From assembly GCA_963819785.1 (NCBI GenBank), contig CAWFXW010000017.1:186001-250000 (forward strand): 64,000 bases of DNA, read 5' to 3'. Source of the stretch: Palsa-504 sp963819785 (GTDB lineage Bacteria; Actinomycetota; Actinomycetes; Streptosporangiales; Streptosporangiaceae). A program made the translations under genes and the position numbers. Under the pieces are notes generated by a model. It was not told where the DNA came from and searched no databases. It saw only the letters and a program-made list of their open reading frames with translations. Positions 1 to 7,623 of this stretch are shown in pieces. The first letter of the stretch is position 1, and each line of letters starts with the position of its first letter.

Positions 1-319
1 CGGAGTACTTGGGCGGCTCGAACCGGTGGTCACGGAACGACAGCGACATGGTCCCGGAGAAGTCTTCGATCGGGCTGATCTCTTCGAAGATCTCTTCCAG
101 GCCGGACTGCTCGGGCACGTCCTTGCGCCCGGCTTCCTTGGCCTCGTTGATGCGGGCCTGCCACTTCTCGTTGCCTAGCAGCCAGTCGAACGACTCGGTC
201 TGGAGCGCGAGCAGATCGGGTACCTTGAGCGGTTCCTGGATGCGCGCAAAGGACACACGTCGTGAAACGGAATTCGCTGCGGGGGTAGTGGTTGCGGAGG
301 CGCTGCGCGATGCTGCCAA
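1..319 (-). CDS. rpoB: RNA polymerase beta subunit, N-terminal part (runs off the window)
   Basis: Catalytic beta subunit of RNA polymerase. Only the first 106 codons are present, and the gene continues beyond base 1. I place the start at the TTG at 319-317 because the Shine-Dalgarno-like GGAAGGA lies about six bases upstream and the frame opens with LAASRSASATTT, a common actinobacterial RpoB N-terminus. The family motif IQEPLKVPDLLALQTESFDW follows, and the visible part ends in RDHRFEPPKYS. It lies downstream of rplL on the same strand, as in the usual rplJL-rpoBC order, but is separated by about 510 bp containing repeats and a hairpin. The identification is secure. The TTG start is inferred from context. 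Confidence 0.96.
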   Translation of the reverse strand, partial: MAASRSASATTTPAANSVSRRVSFARIQEPLKVPDLLALQTESFDWLLGNEKWQARINEAKEAGRKDVPEQSGLEEIFEEISPIEDFSGTMSLSFRDHRFEPPKYS

Positions 320-696
320 CAGGGGTCCTTCCGAACTTGTCGCGGAAATATCACCGCACGCACGCCAAACGCCCCGCGGCAAATACCCCGTAGCGCGAGG
401 TGGAAACCGAGGACGTCAGAGTGCAGCGCAAACTAGCAGCGTAGCCGGAAGGCACACTGCTTGTCAAGTGTACGCTACTATTACGTTCACGGTTGCTCCG
501 CAGCATCGCTCTTCCGCGGCCAAACGTCAAGCCCAAACCGGACACTCGGGGCAGATTGCTTTGCGTGACGGACGCCACATGCGGTGGTAGGTGTATCTAG
601 TAACACGCCGGGGTAGGACTTTATTTCGCGCTTTCGCGCGGACTGCTGGCGGGGGTTGTGGTTCCGGACACTGTCCGCTTCGGTGCCCGTACCTTC

Positions 697-760
697 CGGT
701 TCGCGTGTCTCTTGCGGTTCGCGTGTCTCTTGCGGTTCGCGTGTCTCTTGCGGTTCGCGG
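697..760. repeat. 18-bp tandem repeat between rplL and rpoB
   Basis: Three perfect head-to-tail copies of CGGTTCGCGTGTCTCTTG lie at 697-714, 715-732 and 733-750, followed by a partial fourth at 751-760. The array is in the long rplL-rpoB leader, inside the probable beta-operon transcript. No coding role is visible. The rest of 320-829 holds the hairpin at 773-822 and no gene. Confidence 0.9.
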
Positions 761-772
761 CCCCGGACGTGC

Positions 773-822
773 GAGACCCGGGCGTCGGGCCGCCTGGTGC
801 GGTGGCCGTCGGCCCGGGTCTC
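773..822 (-). terminator. Hairpin downstream of rplL, possible partial terminator
   Basis: An 11-bp perfect inverted repeat (GAGACCCGGGC at 773-783 and its complement at 812-822) starts a few bases past the rplL stop. It has no U-tract. In many bacteria the rplL-rpoB gap carries an attenuator that lowers rpoBC expression relative to L7/L12. This hairpin is in the right place for that, but the role is inference. Confidence 0.5.
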
Positions 823-829
823 TTGCTTG

Positions 830-1222
830 CTACTTGACCGTGACCGTGGCGCCGGCGCCCTCGAGGGCCGCGCGCGCCTTGTCCGCGCTCTCCTTGTTGA
901 CCTTCTCCAGCACCGTCTTGGGCGCGCCGTCCACCAGGTCCTTGGCCTCCTTCAGGCCCAGGCTGGTCAGGCTGCGCACCTCCTTGATGACCTGGATCTT
1001 CTTTTCGCCCGCGGCCTCGAGGATGACGTCGAACTCGTCCTGCTCCTCGGGCTGCTCGGCCTCGGCGCCGCCCTGGCCGCCAGCCGTCGGAGCGGCCAGC
1101 GCGACGGGCGCGGCGGCCTTCACGTCGAACGTCTCCTCGAACTGCTTGACGAACTCGGACAGCTCCAGGAGGGTCATCTCCTTGAACGTCTCAAGCAGTT
1201 CGGCGCTACTCATCTTCGCCAT
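830..1222 (-). CDS. rplL: 50S ribosomal protein L7/L12
   Basis: Acidic stalk protein of the large ribosomal subunit (130 aa). It recruits translation factors and binds L10 as dimers. The N-terminal dimerisation helices (LLETFKEMTLLELSEFVKQF) are followed by a Gly/Ala/Glu hinge around residues 37-60. The C-terminal globular domain begins at DEFDVILEAAGEKKIQVIKE and contains the conserved GLKEAKDLVDGAP and the ending GATVTVK. Length matches the family. It lies just downstream of rplJ with a 22-bp gap, so both are probably translated from one mRNA under L10 autoregulation. Confidence 0.98.
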   Translation of the reverse strand: MAKMSSAELLETFKEMTLLELSEFVKQFEETFDVKAAAPVALAAPTAGGQGGAEAEQPEEQDEFDVILEAAGEKKIQVIKEVRSLTSLGLKEAKDLVDGAPKTVLEKVNKESADKARAALEGAGATVTVK

Positions 1223-1244
1223 GTCGTGGTTCCTTCTCTATCTG

Positions 1245-1910
1245 TCAGGTACGTGGGTCAGGCTTCGTCGGCCGCGGTCTCGCCGGCCGGGTCTCGTCGG
1301 CCTCGGCCGGGGTCTCGTCGGCCTCGGCCGACGCCACCGGGGTTTCGTCGGCCGCGGTCTCGCTTGCGGGTGCTGGCGCGGGTGCGCCCTCTGCCGCCTC
1401 GCGCTTGACGCGCAACGCCTCGGCGAGCTGGGCCATCTGGACCGGCAGCGCGTTGAACGTGGCGGCCGCGCCGGCCAGCGACGCCTTCATGGCGCCGGCC
1501 AGCTTGGCCAGCAGCACCTCGCGCGGCTCCAGGTCGGCCAGCTTGATGATCTCCGTCGGGCTGATCGCCTTGCCGTCGAGCACGCCGCCCTTGATGACCA
1601 GCAGCGGGTGCGCCTTGGCGAAGTCACGCAGGCCCTTGGCGGCCTCGACCACGTCGCCGTCGACGAACGCGATCGCGGACGGGCCGGCCAGCATCGACGC
1701 CAGCTGATCGGACAGCCCGGCCTCGGTGACCGCGATCTTGGTCAGCGTGTTCTTGACTACAGCGAACGTGGCGTTGCTCCCGAGCGACTTGCGCAGCTCG
1801 GCGAGCTGGGCCACGGTCAGCCCCCGGTATTCGGTCAGCACCGCGCCGGACGAGTCCTTGAATCGCTCGGTGAGCTCGGCGACCGCGGCTACCTTCTCGG
1901 CGTTAGCCAT
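1245..1910 (-). CDS. rplJ: 50S ribosomal protein L10, C-terminal tail apparently frameshifted
   Basis: Base of the L7/L12 stalk, binding 23S rRNA and L7/L12 dimers (221 aa as read). The start MANAEKVAAVAEL and the core GAVLTEYRGLTVAQLAELR and NTLTKIAV are typical. Actinobacterial L10 often carries an acidic tail, and here it begins as repeats of ADETPA. The last 16 residues turn abruptly basic and proline-rich. At 1289-1291 there are three G bases where the adjacent repeat copy (1309-1312) has four. Adding one would restore ...DETPAGETAADEA and a stop at 1258-1260. This is either a real frameshift or a base lost in assembly. SD AGGAGG precedes the ATG. Confidence 0.95.
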   Translation of the reverse strand: MANAEKVAAVAELTERFKDSSGAVLTEYRGLTVAQLAELRKSLGSNATFAVVKNTLTKIAVTEAGLSDQLASMLAGPSAIAFVDGDVVEAAKGLRDFAKAHPLLVIKGGVLDGKAISPTEIIKLADLEPREVLLAKLAGAMKASLAGAAATFNALPVQMAQLAEALRVKREAAEGAPAPAPASETAADETPVASAEADETPAEADETRPARPRPTKPDPRT

Positions 1911-2115
1911 GTGCCTCCTCTCCAGTGTGCAGAAGCCGGAGACACGAAAAACGCCCCGGCGCGAGGCGCACGGGGCGGCATCGGCTCAGCCCGTTTCCGG
2001 GGCGATCCGGTACTGCTCAGTTCACCTGCGCGGGATGTCCGGAGCGGGTCCGGAGCCTTCGGCCGTCGCGGCTGCGACAGCATCCAGCGGTCTTCGGCGG
2101 TTCCAGTGTAGGGGA
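1911..2115 (-). promoter_or_regulatory. rplJ leader (L10 autoregulatory leader RNA)
   Basis: The transcribed region before rplJ contains the sequence CGAAGACCGCTGG (complement at 2084-2096). It matches the AAGACCGC-type motif of ribosomal protein L10 leader RNAs, where L10-(L7/L12)4 binds to repress its own operon. A terminator-like hairpin follows at 1947-1977, before the rplJ start. Motif and position are seen; the mechanism is taken from the known RNA family. Confidence 0.7.
1947..1977 (-). terminator. Attenuator hairpin in the rplJ leader
   Basis: On the minus strand, stem CGCCCCG (1971-1977) pairs with CGGGGCG (1952-1958) and is followed directly by five T (1947-1951), the form of an intrinsic terminator. 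Because it lies between the L10-binding motif and the rplJ start, it is a good candidate for L10-dependent attenuation. Confidence 0.7.
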
Positions 2116-2143
2116 TGGTTGCGGGGTTGCAAAATCGGGCGTT

Positions 2144-2204
2144 TTCCATGATCACGAAGACTTTTCAGTCCTATAGCAGTATAAAAGTCTTCGTGATCAT
2201 GGAA
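2144..2204. repeat. Perfect 22-bp-arm palindrome between rplA and rplJ
   Basis: Arms at 2144-2165 and 2183-2204 are exact reverse complements, separated by a 17-base AT-rich loop. The arm core is CATGATCACGAAGACTTTT. It is far more AT-rich than the flanks. It could act as a strong bidirectional hairpin or be a small palindromic mobile repeat. See findings. Confidence 0.9.
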
Positions 2205-2338
2205 TCTCGAACTCTTGGTCGGTGTGCGAGTGGCATCTGTGGTCAGGGCGAAGCAAGGCGCGGGTGGGCGCGGGTGGGCTACAGCAAAGCGGTGCGCGGA
2301 AGCGGCTGGGCGGGCGAAGCGGCGGGCGGGCTGAAGCG

Positions 2339-2376
2339 AAAGCGGCGGGAGCCCGGGGTCCGGGGCCCGCCGCTTT
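2339..2376 (-). terminator. Hairpin downstream of rplA
   Basis: An 11-bp perfect inverted repeat (AAAGCGGCGGG at 2339-2349 and its complement at 2366-2376) begins 15 bases past the rplA stop. It is a GC-rich stem without a long U-tract, a frequent actinobacterial terminator form, and probably ends the rplK-rplA message before the rplJ promoter. Confidence 0.65.
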
Positions 2377-2391
2377 GGCGTGTCGCTGGGG

Positions 2392-3114
2392 TCAGGCGGG
2401 GGTCTCGGCGAACTCGGCGGTGAGGTTGCGGGTCTGGTTGGGGTCGACCGGGATGCCGGGGCCCATCGAGGTGGTGAACGTGACCTTCTTCAGGTACCGG
2501 CCACGGGCCGCGGCGGGCTTGAGCCTGATCACCTCGTCCAGCGCGGCGGCGTAGTTCTCCAGCAGCGCGACCGGGGCGAAGGACGCCTTGCCGATGATGA
2601 AGTGCAGGTTCCCGTGCCGGTCGGTGCGGAACTCGATCTTGCCGCCCTTGATCTCGGTCACGGCCTTGCCCACATCGGGGGTGACGGTGCCGGTCTTCGG
2701 GTTCGGCATCAGGCCGCGCGGGCCCAGCACCCGGCCGAGCCGGCCGACCTTGCCCATCAGGTCGGGGGTGGCGACCACCGCGTCGAAGTCGAGGAAACCG
2801 CCCTGGATGCGCTCGATCAGGTCGTCCGAGCCCACGTAGTCGGCGCCGGCCGCGCGGGCGTCCTCGGCCCGGTCGCCGGTGGCGAAGACGAGCACCCGGG
2901 CCGTCTTGCCGGTGCCGTTCGGCAGGTTGACCGTGCCGCGGACCATCTGGTCCTGCTTGCGCGGGTCGACGCCGAGCCGCAGGGCGACCTCGACGGTGGG
3001 GTCGAACTTGGTGACCTGGTTCGCCTTGGCGATGCCGACCGCTTCGGCCGGGCTGTACAGCTTGGCGCGGTCGATCTGCTCGCTGGCCTGACGATAGGCC
3101 TTGCTGCGCTTCAT
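2392..3114 (-). CDS. rplA: 50S ribosomal protein L1
   Basis: L1 binds 23S rRNA at the mobile stalk near the E site and represses its own operon by binding mRNA. The 240-aa protein has the family landmarks: MKRSKAYR start, KFDPTVEVALRLGVDPRK, the internal GTGKTARVLVFATG, RGLMPNPKTGTVTPDV, and the C-terminal GPGIPVDPNQ. Length is normal. It follows rplK on the same strand with a gap of about 110 bp, and is separated from rplJ by the L10 leader and two hairpins, so it likely ends an rplKA message. Confidence 0.98.
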   Translation of the reverse strand: MKRSKAYRQASEQIDRAKLYSPAEAVGIAKANQVTKFDPTVEVALRLGVDPRKQDQMVRGTVNLPNGTGKTARVLVFATGDRAEDARAAGADYVGSDDLIERIQGGFLDFDAVVATPDLMGKVGRLGRVLGPRGLMPNPKTGTVTPDVGKAVTEIKGGKIEFRTDRHGNLHFIIGKASFAPVALLENYAAALDEVIRLKPAAARGRYLKKVTFTTSMGPGIPVDPNQTRNLTAEFAETPA

Positions 3115-3225
3115 GATTCTTCTCCTGGAAGCTTGTGGTCAGCGGGCCGCGCGAGGCCCTGCCACGGGTTGGAAATCGTGTTCACGTACAACAGCGGACA
3201 GCGCCTGGCTGTTCCCTGACCGGCG

Positions 3226-3660
3226 TCAGCCCTCGACCTTGATGCCCATGGAGCGGGCGGTACCGGCGATGATCTTCTCGGCCGCCTCGATCGTGGTGGC
3301 GTTCAGGTCCGGCATCTTGGTCTGCGCGATGTCGCGGACCTGGGCCGCGCTGATGCTGCCGACCTTGGTCTTGTGCGGCTCGGGGCTGCCCTTGTCCACG
3401 CCCGCGGCCTTCTTGATCAGCTCGGGGGCGGGCGGGGTCTTGGTGATGAAGGTGAACGACCGGTCCTCGTAGATGGAGATCTCGACCGGGATGATGTTGC
3501 CTCGCTGGCTTTCCGTCGCCGCGTTGTACTGCCTGACGAAATCCATGATGTTCACGCCGTGCGGGCCCAGCGCGGTACCGACCGGAGGGGCCGGGGTGGC
3601 CTGGCCGGCCGGCAGCTGCACCTTGACGACGGCGGACAGCCTCTTCCTTCTTGGCGGCAT
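3226..3660 (-). CDS. rplK: 50S ribosomal protein L11
   Basis: L11 (144 aa) binds the GTPase-associated region of 23S rRNA, is the target of thiostrepton-type antibiotics, and is needed for RelA activation. The N-terminal VKVQLPAGQATPAPPVGTAL is the proline-rich linker region contacted by thiopeptides, followed by GPHGVNIMDFVRQYNAAT. The C-terminal RNA-binding part ends with GTARSMGIKVEG. It follows nusG by 16 bp on the same strand and is probably co-transcribed with nusG and rplA. Confidence 0.98.
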   Translation of the reverse strand: MPPRRKRLSAVVKVQLPAGQATPAPPVGTALGPHGVNIMDFVRQYNAATESQRGNIIPVEISIYEDRSFTFITKTPPAPELIKKAAGVDKGSPEPHKTKVGSISAAQVRDIAQTKMPDLNATTIEAAEKIIAGTARSMGIKVEG

Positions 3661-3676
3661 GGGACTAGTTCCTCAC

Positions 3677-4477
3677 TTAGATCTTGGTTACCTGGTCGAA
3701 CGAAAGCTCGACGGGCGTCTCGCGGCCGAAGATCGACACCAGCACCTTGAGCTTCTGGGTGTCCGGGTTGATCTCGTTCACCGTGGCGGGCAGGGTGGCG
3801 AACGGCCCGTCCATCACGGTAACCGACTCGCCGACCTCGAAGTCCGGGGTGGACGTGCGGGCCGCCTCGGCCTGCTTCGCGCCGGGCTCGGGCTCGGGCG
3901 CCAGCAGCGAGGCCACCTCGCCGAGCTGCAGCGGCGAGGGCCTGCTGGACAGGCCCACGAAGCCGGTCACGCCCGGGGTGTTGCGCACCACGGCCCACGA
4001 CTCGTCGGTCAGGTCCATCCGGACCAGGATGTAGCCGGGCAGGACCTTCTCCGAGACCTGCTGCCGCTTGCCGCCCTTGATCTCGGTCACCATGTGCACG
4101 GGGACCTCGATCTGGAAGATGTAGTCCTCCATGTTGAGCGACTGGATGCGGCTCTCCAGGTTGGTCTTCACCCGGTTCTCGTAACCGGCGTAGGAGTGCA
4201 CCACGTACCAGTCGCCGGGCAGCATGCGCAGCTCGCGCTTGAACTCTTCCAGCGCGTCGTCTTCCTGCGCCTCGTCCGCGGGCGAGTCTGCGTCCGCGGG
4301 CGAGTCTGCGTCCGCGTCTGCGGCGTCCTCGGCCGGCTCGGCGACGTCATCAGAGGCGCCGGCGAGATCGAACCCGTCGGCTTCTTCGCTGTGGTCGCTC
4401 ACCTCATCGGCCTCCCCGGTTTCCGCGTCCGGTTCTTCCGTGTCCATCGCCGCGGAACCCAGCTGGATCTCGGACAC
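3677..4477 (-). CDS. nusG: Transcription termination/antitermination factor NusG
   Basis: NusG (266 aa) binds the RNA polymerase clamp through its NGN domain and contacts Rho or ribosomal S10 through its KOW domain. The first 85 residues form a very acidic extension typical of actinobacterial NusG, here with a 12-bp internal repeat encoding ADSP. NGN begins at DWYVVHSYAGYENRVK and includes LPGYILVRMDL. The KOW part contains VGESVTVMDGPFATLPATV and ends in DQVTKI. It is between secE and rplK on the same strand. Start MSEIQLG is preceded by an SD-like GAGGAAAGAG. Confidence 0.97.
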   Translation of the reverse strand: MSEIQLGSAAMDTEEPDAETGEADEVSDHSEEADGFDLAGASDDVAEPAEDAADADADSPADADSPADEAQEDDALEEFKRELRMLPGDWYVVHSYAGYENRVKTNLESRIQSLNMEDYIFQIEVPVHMVTEIKGGKRQQVSEKVLPGYILVRMDLTDESWAVVRNTPGVTGFVGLSSRPSPLQLGEVASLLAPEPEPGAKQAEAARTSTPDFEVGESVTVMDGPFATLPATVNEINPDTQKLKVLVSIFGRETPVELSFDQVTKI

Positions 4478-4594
4478 GATCGTTTTCTCTCTTTCCTCAT
4501 GCCACGACCATCAGGTGATCATGGCGTCGTACTCGGCGGCGGGGCCGCCGGCCGGCATTCCGGTTTCAGCTCGGTCCGGGAGTCCCGGGACCGG

Positions 4595-4849
4595 CTAGCC
4601 GAACACCTCGAACACCAGCTTGGTGAACCCGTAGTCCAGGCTCGTCACGATGACCACCATGAAAAGCACGAAGACCAGGCATACCACCGTGTAGGTGATG
4701 AGTTCCTTGCGGGTAGGCCAGATCACCTTGCGGAGCTCGCCGACCATCTGCCGGAAGAACAGGGCGGGGGTGGTCCGGTTCGCGCGCTTTGCCGCGCGCC
4801 CGGTACCGCTCCGTTTCTCCGGGGCCTCACCGCGTGTCTGAGTCGCCAT
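4595..4849 (-). CDS. secE: Protein translocase subunit SecE
   Basis: Essential small subunit of the SecYEG channel, 84 aa with one C-terminal membrane helix. The basic motif FFRQMVGELRKVIWPTRKEL is the SecE signature, followed by TYTVVCLVFVLFMVVIVTSL as the transmembrane segment. A longer reading from 4936 is possible but would run through the tRNA-Trp gene, so I chose the ATG at 4849 (MATQTRGEAPEKR), which has GGTGAGG just upstream. It leads the secE-nusG-rplKA group. Confidence 0.96.
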   Translation of the reverse strand: MATQTRGEAPEKRSGTGRAAKRANRTTPALFFRQMVGELRKVIWPTRKELITYTVVCLVFVLFMVVIVTSLDYGFTKLVFEVFG

Positions 4850-4910
4850 ATCCTCACCTATACGTTTGCCGGCCGCCCGGCCCAGACCCGCAGATCCGGA
4901 TCGAACTCGC

Positions 4911-4983
4911 AGGGCAGGAGGGACTCGAACCCCCAACCACCGGTTTTGGAGACCGGGACTCTGGCCAATTGAGCTACTGCCCT
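4911..4983 (-). tRNA. trpT: tRNA-Trp (anticodon CCA)
   Basis: 73-nt cloverleaf, AGGGCAG...CTGCCCT acceptor. The anticodon arm CCGGT-CTCCAAA-ACCGG gives anticodon CCA, and the T arm contains the GTTCGAGTC core. No CCA end is encoded. A tRNA-Trp gene immediately upstream of secE is the usual actinobacterial arrangement. Confidence 0.97.
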
Positions 4984-5018
4984 ATTGCTCCGTGCAACAG
5001 CGCCTTGGGGCGGCGCTG

Positions 5019-5048
5019 CTCTTAAAGCGATAATGCCTTCAAGCGCAA
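5019..5048 (-). promoter_or_regulatory. Possible promoter for tRNA-Trp/secE
   Basis: On the minus strand TTGCGC (5043-5048) and TAAGAG (5019-5024) are separated by 18 bases, about 36 bases before the tRNA. This is a weak match to a housekeeping actinobacterial promoter and the only reasonable one I see in 4984-5240. Confidence 0.3.
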
Positions 5049-5242
5049 CTCTGCTTCGCGGCGGAATACAGCGAGCCAAAATCATAAAGCCACTCGGGCA
5101 TGCTGCCGCAAACGACAGCTCGGGCTGCCGGTCCATGCAGTGTACGTCCAACCGGCCCCCGCGTCGAACCGCGAGGCCACATCCGGCCCCGGCCGAATAT
5201 ATCGCAGCGAGGCACCGGCCGCCTGGTGCCAGAATGGAACCC

Positions 5243-6445
5243 ATGTCAACCAGAGTCTCCGCACGCGTGTCCGCCATCTCCGAATCCGCCACGCTGGCCG
5301 TAGACGCCAAGGCCAAGGCGCTGAAGGCGGCGGGCCGGCCGGTCATCGGCTTCGGTGCCGGGGAGCCGGACTTCCCGACGCCCGGCTACATCGTCGAGGC
5401 CGCACAGCGGGCGTGCGAACAGCCGCGCTTCCACAAGTACACCCCCGCCGCCGGCCTGCCCGAACTCCGCGAGGCGATCGCGTCCAAGACTAGGCGGGAC
5501 TCCGGCTTTGTCGTGGAGCCCGGCCAGGTGCTGGTGACCAACGGCGGCAAGCAGGCGGCGTACGAGGCGTTCGCCACCCTGCTCGACCCTGGTGACGAGG
5601 TCATCGTGCCGGCCCCGTACTGGACCACCTATCCCGAGTCCATCGCGCTGGCGGGCGGGGTGCTGCGGCCGGTGCTGACCGACGAGCGGTCCGGCTACCT
5701 GGCCACGGTCGCGGACCTGGAGGCGGCGCGCACCGACCGGACCAAGGTCGTGCTGTTCGTGTCGCCGTCCAACCCGACCGGGGCGGTCTACCCGCCGGAG
5801 GCGGTCAGGGAAATCGGCGAGTGGGCGGCCGGGCACGGGCTGTGGGTCATCACCGATGAGATCTACGAGCACCTGGTCTACGGCGACGCGGTGTTCTCCT
5901 CGATCCCGGTGCAGGCCCCGGGCGTGACCGATACCTGCGTGGTGCTGAACGGCGTGGCCAAGACCTACGCGATGACCGGCTGGCGGGTCGGCTGGATGAT
6001 CGGGCCCAAGGACGTGATCAGCGCGGCGGCCAACCTGCAGAGCCACGCGACGTCCAACGTGTGCAACGTGGCCCAGGCGGCGGCGCTGGCCGCGGTGTCC
6101 GGCGACCTGTCCGCGGTGGCGGTCATGCGCGAGGCGTTCGACCGGCGCCGGCAGACCATGGCCCGGATGCTGAACGAGATCCCGGGCGTCGTGTGCCCCG
6201 AGCCGCAGGGCGCGTTCTACTGCTACCCGAGCGTCAAGGGCCTGCTCGGCAAGGAGATCGCCGGACGCCGAGCGGACAGTTCGGCGGAACTGGCCGGCCT
6301 CATCCTGGACGAGGCCGAGGTGGCCGTGGTCCCCGGCGAGGCGTTCGGCACGCCCGGATATTTCCGGCTTTCCTGCGCGCTGGGTGACGCGGACCTCGAA
6401 GAGGGCATCACCCGGATGGCCAAGCTGCTCGCGGACGCGAAGTAG
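5243..6445 (+). CDS. aspC: Aspartate/aromatic aminotransferase family (class I, PLP)
   Basis: PLP-dependent fold-type I aminotransferase, 400 aa, probably transferring amino groups between aspartate and 2-oxoglutarate. Visible motifs: GRPVIGFGAGEPDFPTP at the N-terminus, YWTTYPE, VSPSNPTGAVY, ITDEIYEHLVYG, the PLP-lysine segment GVAKTYAMTGWRVGWM (Lys near residue 240), and the C-terminal FRLSCA arginine that binds the substrate carboxylate. I chose ATG 5243 (MSTRVSARVSAIS); an in-frame ATG at 5234 adds three residues, and neither has a strong SD. It is divergent from tRNA-Trp/secE. The exact substrate cannot be read from sequence. Confidence 0.9.
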   Translation: MSTRVSARVSAISESATLAVDAKAKALKAAGRPVIGFGAGEPDFPTPGYIVEAAQRACEQPRFHKYTPAAGLPELREAIASKTRRDSGFVVEPGQVLVTNGGKQAAYEAFATLLDPGDEVIVPAPYWTTYPESIALAGGVLRPVLTDERSGYLATVADLEAARTDRTKVVLFVSPSNPTGAVYPPEAVREIGEWAAGHGLWVITDEIYEHLVYGDAVFSSIPVQAPGVTDTCVVLNGVAKTYAMTGWRVGWMIGPKDVISAAANLQSHATSNVCNVAQAAALAAVSGDLSAVAVMREAFDRRRQTMARMLNEIPGVVCPEPQGAFYCYPSVKGLLGKEIAGRRADSSAELAGLILDEAEVAVVPGEAFGTPGYFRLSCALGDADLEEGITRMAKLLADAK

Positions 6446-6463
6446 GCACGGCACACTTACTGG

Positions 6464-7483
6464 ATGCCGCGGCCGCTCGCCAGACTCCCGAAGGCGCACC
6501 TGCATCTGCACCTGACCGGGGCGATGCGGCACGCGACGCTGGTCGAGCTGGCCGGGCGGCACGGCATCCGGCTGCCGACCGCGCTGACCGACGAGTGGCC
6601 GCCGCAGCTGAGCGGGGTCGACGAGCGCGGCTGGTTCCGGTTCCAGCGGCTGTACGACATGGCCCGTTCGGTCCTGAAGACCGCGGAAGACGTGCGGCGG
6701 CTGGTGGCCGAGATCGCCGAGGACGAGCGGGCCGAGGGCTCGGGCTGGCTGGAGGTGCAGGTCGACCCGGACGGGTACGCCGCGCGGTTCGGCGGAATCA
6801 CGGCCACCCTGGAGCTCGTGCTCGACGCCGCGGCGGCGGCGTCGGCGGCCACCGGGGTCGGGATCGGCGTCATCGTGGCGGCCAACCGGACCAAGCACCC
6901 GCTCGAGGCCAGGACGCTGGCCCGGCTGGCCGGCCAGTTCGCGGGCCGTGGCGTGACCGGCTTCGGCCTGTCCAATGACGAGCGCCGCGGTCCCCCGCAC
7001 GAGTTTGCCCGGGCGTTCCGCATCGCCGAGCAGGCGGGCCTGCTCCTGGTGCCGCACGGTGGCGAGCTGGTCGGCCCGGCCAGCGTGGCCGCGTGCCTGG
7101 ACGACCTGCACGCCGACCGGATCGGCCACGGCGTCCGCGCGGCCGAGGACCCGGCGCTGGTCAAGCGGCTGGCCGCCGAGGAGGTGACCTGCGAGGTCTG
7201 CCCTTCCTCCAACGTCGCGCTCGGCGTCGCGCCGGCCCCGGCCCAGGTCCCGCTGCGGACCCTGGTCGAGGCGGGCGTGCCGGTCGCGCTCGGCGCCGAC
7301 GACCCGCTGCTGTTCGGCCCGCGGCTGACCGCCCAGTACGAGATCGCCCGGTACGTGCACGGGTTCACCGACGCCGAACTGGCCGTCCTGGCCCGGACTT
7401 CGGTCGCGTCGTCGGCCGCGCCGGAGCCGGTCCGGGCGCGGCTGGTCGCCGGCATCGACGCCTGGCTCGCCGCACCGGCTTAG
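6464..7483 (+). CDS. add: Adenosine deaminase family protein
   Basis: Metal-dependent amidohydrolase of the adenosine/adenine deaminase family, 339 aa. The metal ligands HLHLHLTG lie near residue 12. Other family positions are FGLSNDE, the catalytic segment VPHGGE (usually HAGE; here HGGE), RIGHGV, CPSSN and LGADDPLLFG (usually DDP). All expected catalytic positions are filled, so an active deaminase is plausible, but adenosine, adenine or a modified purine could be the substrate. It starts 18 bp after the aminotransferase and is probably co-transcribed with it. Confidence 0.85.
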   Translation: MPRPLARLPKAHLHLHLTGAMRHATLVELAGRHGIRLPTALTDEWPPQLSGVDERGWFRFQRLYDMARSVLKTAEDVRRLVAEIAEDERAEGSGWLEVQVDPDGYAARFGGITATLELVLDAAAAASAATGVGIGVIVAANRTKHPLEARTLARLAGQFAGRGVTGFGLSNDERRGPPHEFARAFRIAEQAGLLLVPHGGELVGPASVAACLDDLHADRIGHGVRAAEDPALVKRLAAEEVTCEVCPSSNVALGVAPAPAQVPLRTLVEAGVPVALGADDPLLFGPRLTAQYEIARYVHGFTDAELAVLARTSVASSAAPEPVRARLVAGIDAWLAAPA

Positions 7484-7623
7484 GCCCCTTTTTCCGGCCG
7501 AACGGCCGTGGTTTCCCGCGCCGCGAAGCCGGGCGGATTGCCCGTTTTGACCGCTGCCCCGGGCCTCGGGCGGCACAATGGGCGATGTCCGTTCGGGGGG
7601 CTGACGGCGTCACGGGGTGGCTG

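Noticed and set aside
4850..4936. Longer SecE start at 4936
   Set aside because: It would translate through the tRNA-Trp gene, and ATG 4849 has a better ribosome binding site and family-like length.
5246..7576. A 776-codon minus-strand frame opposite the aminotransferase and deaminase
   Set aside because: Rich in Arg, Gly, Asp and Gln with no domain. It is a typical shadow frame of two convincing plus-strand genes.
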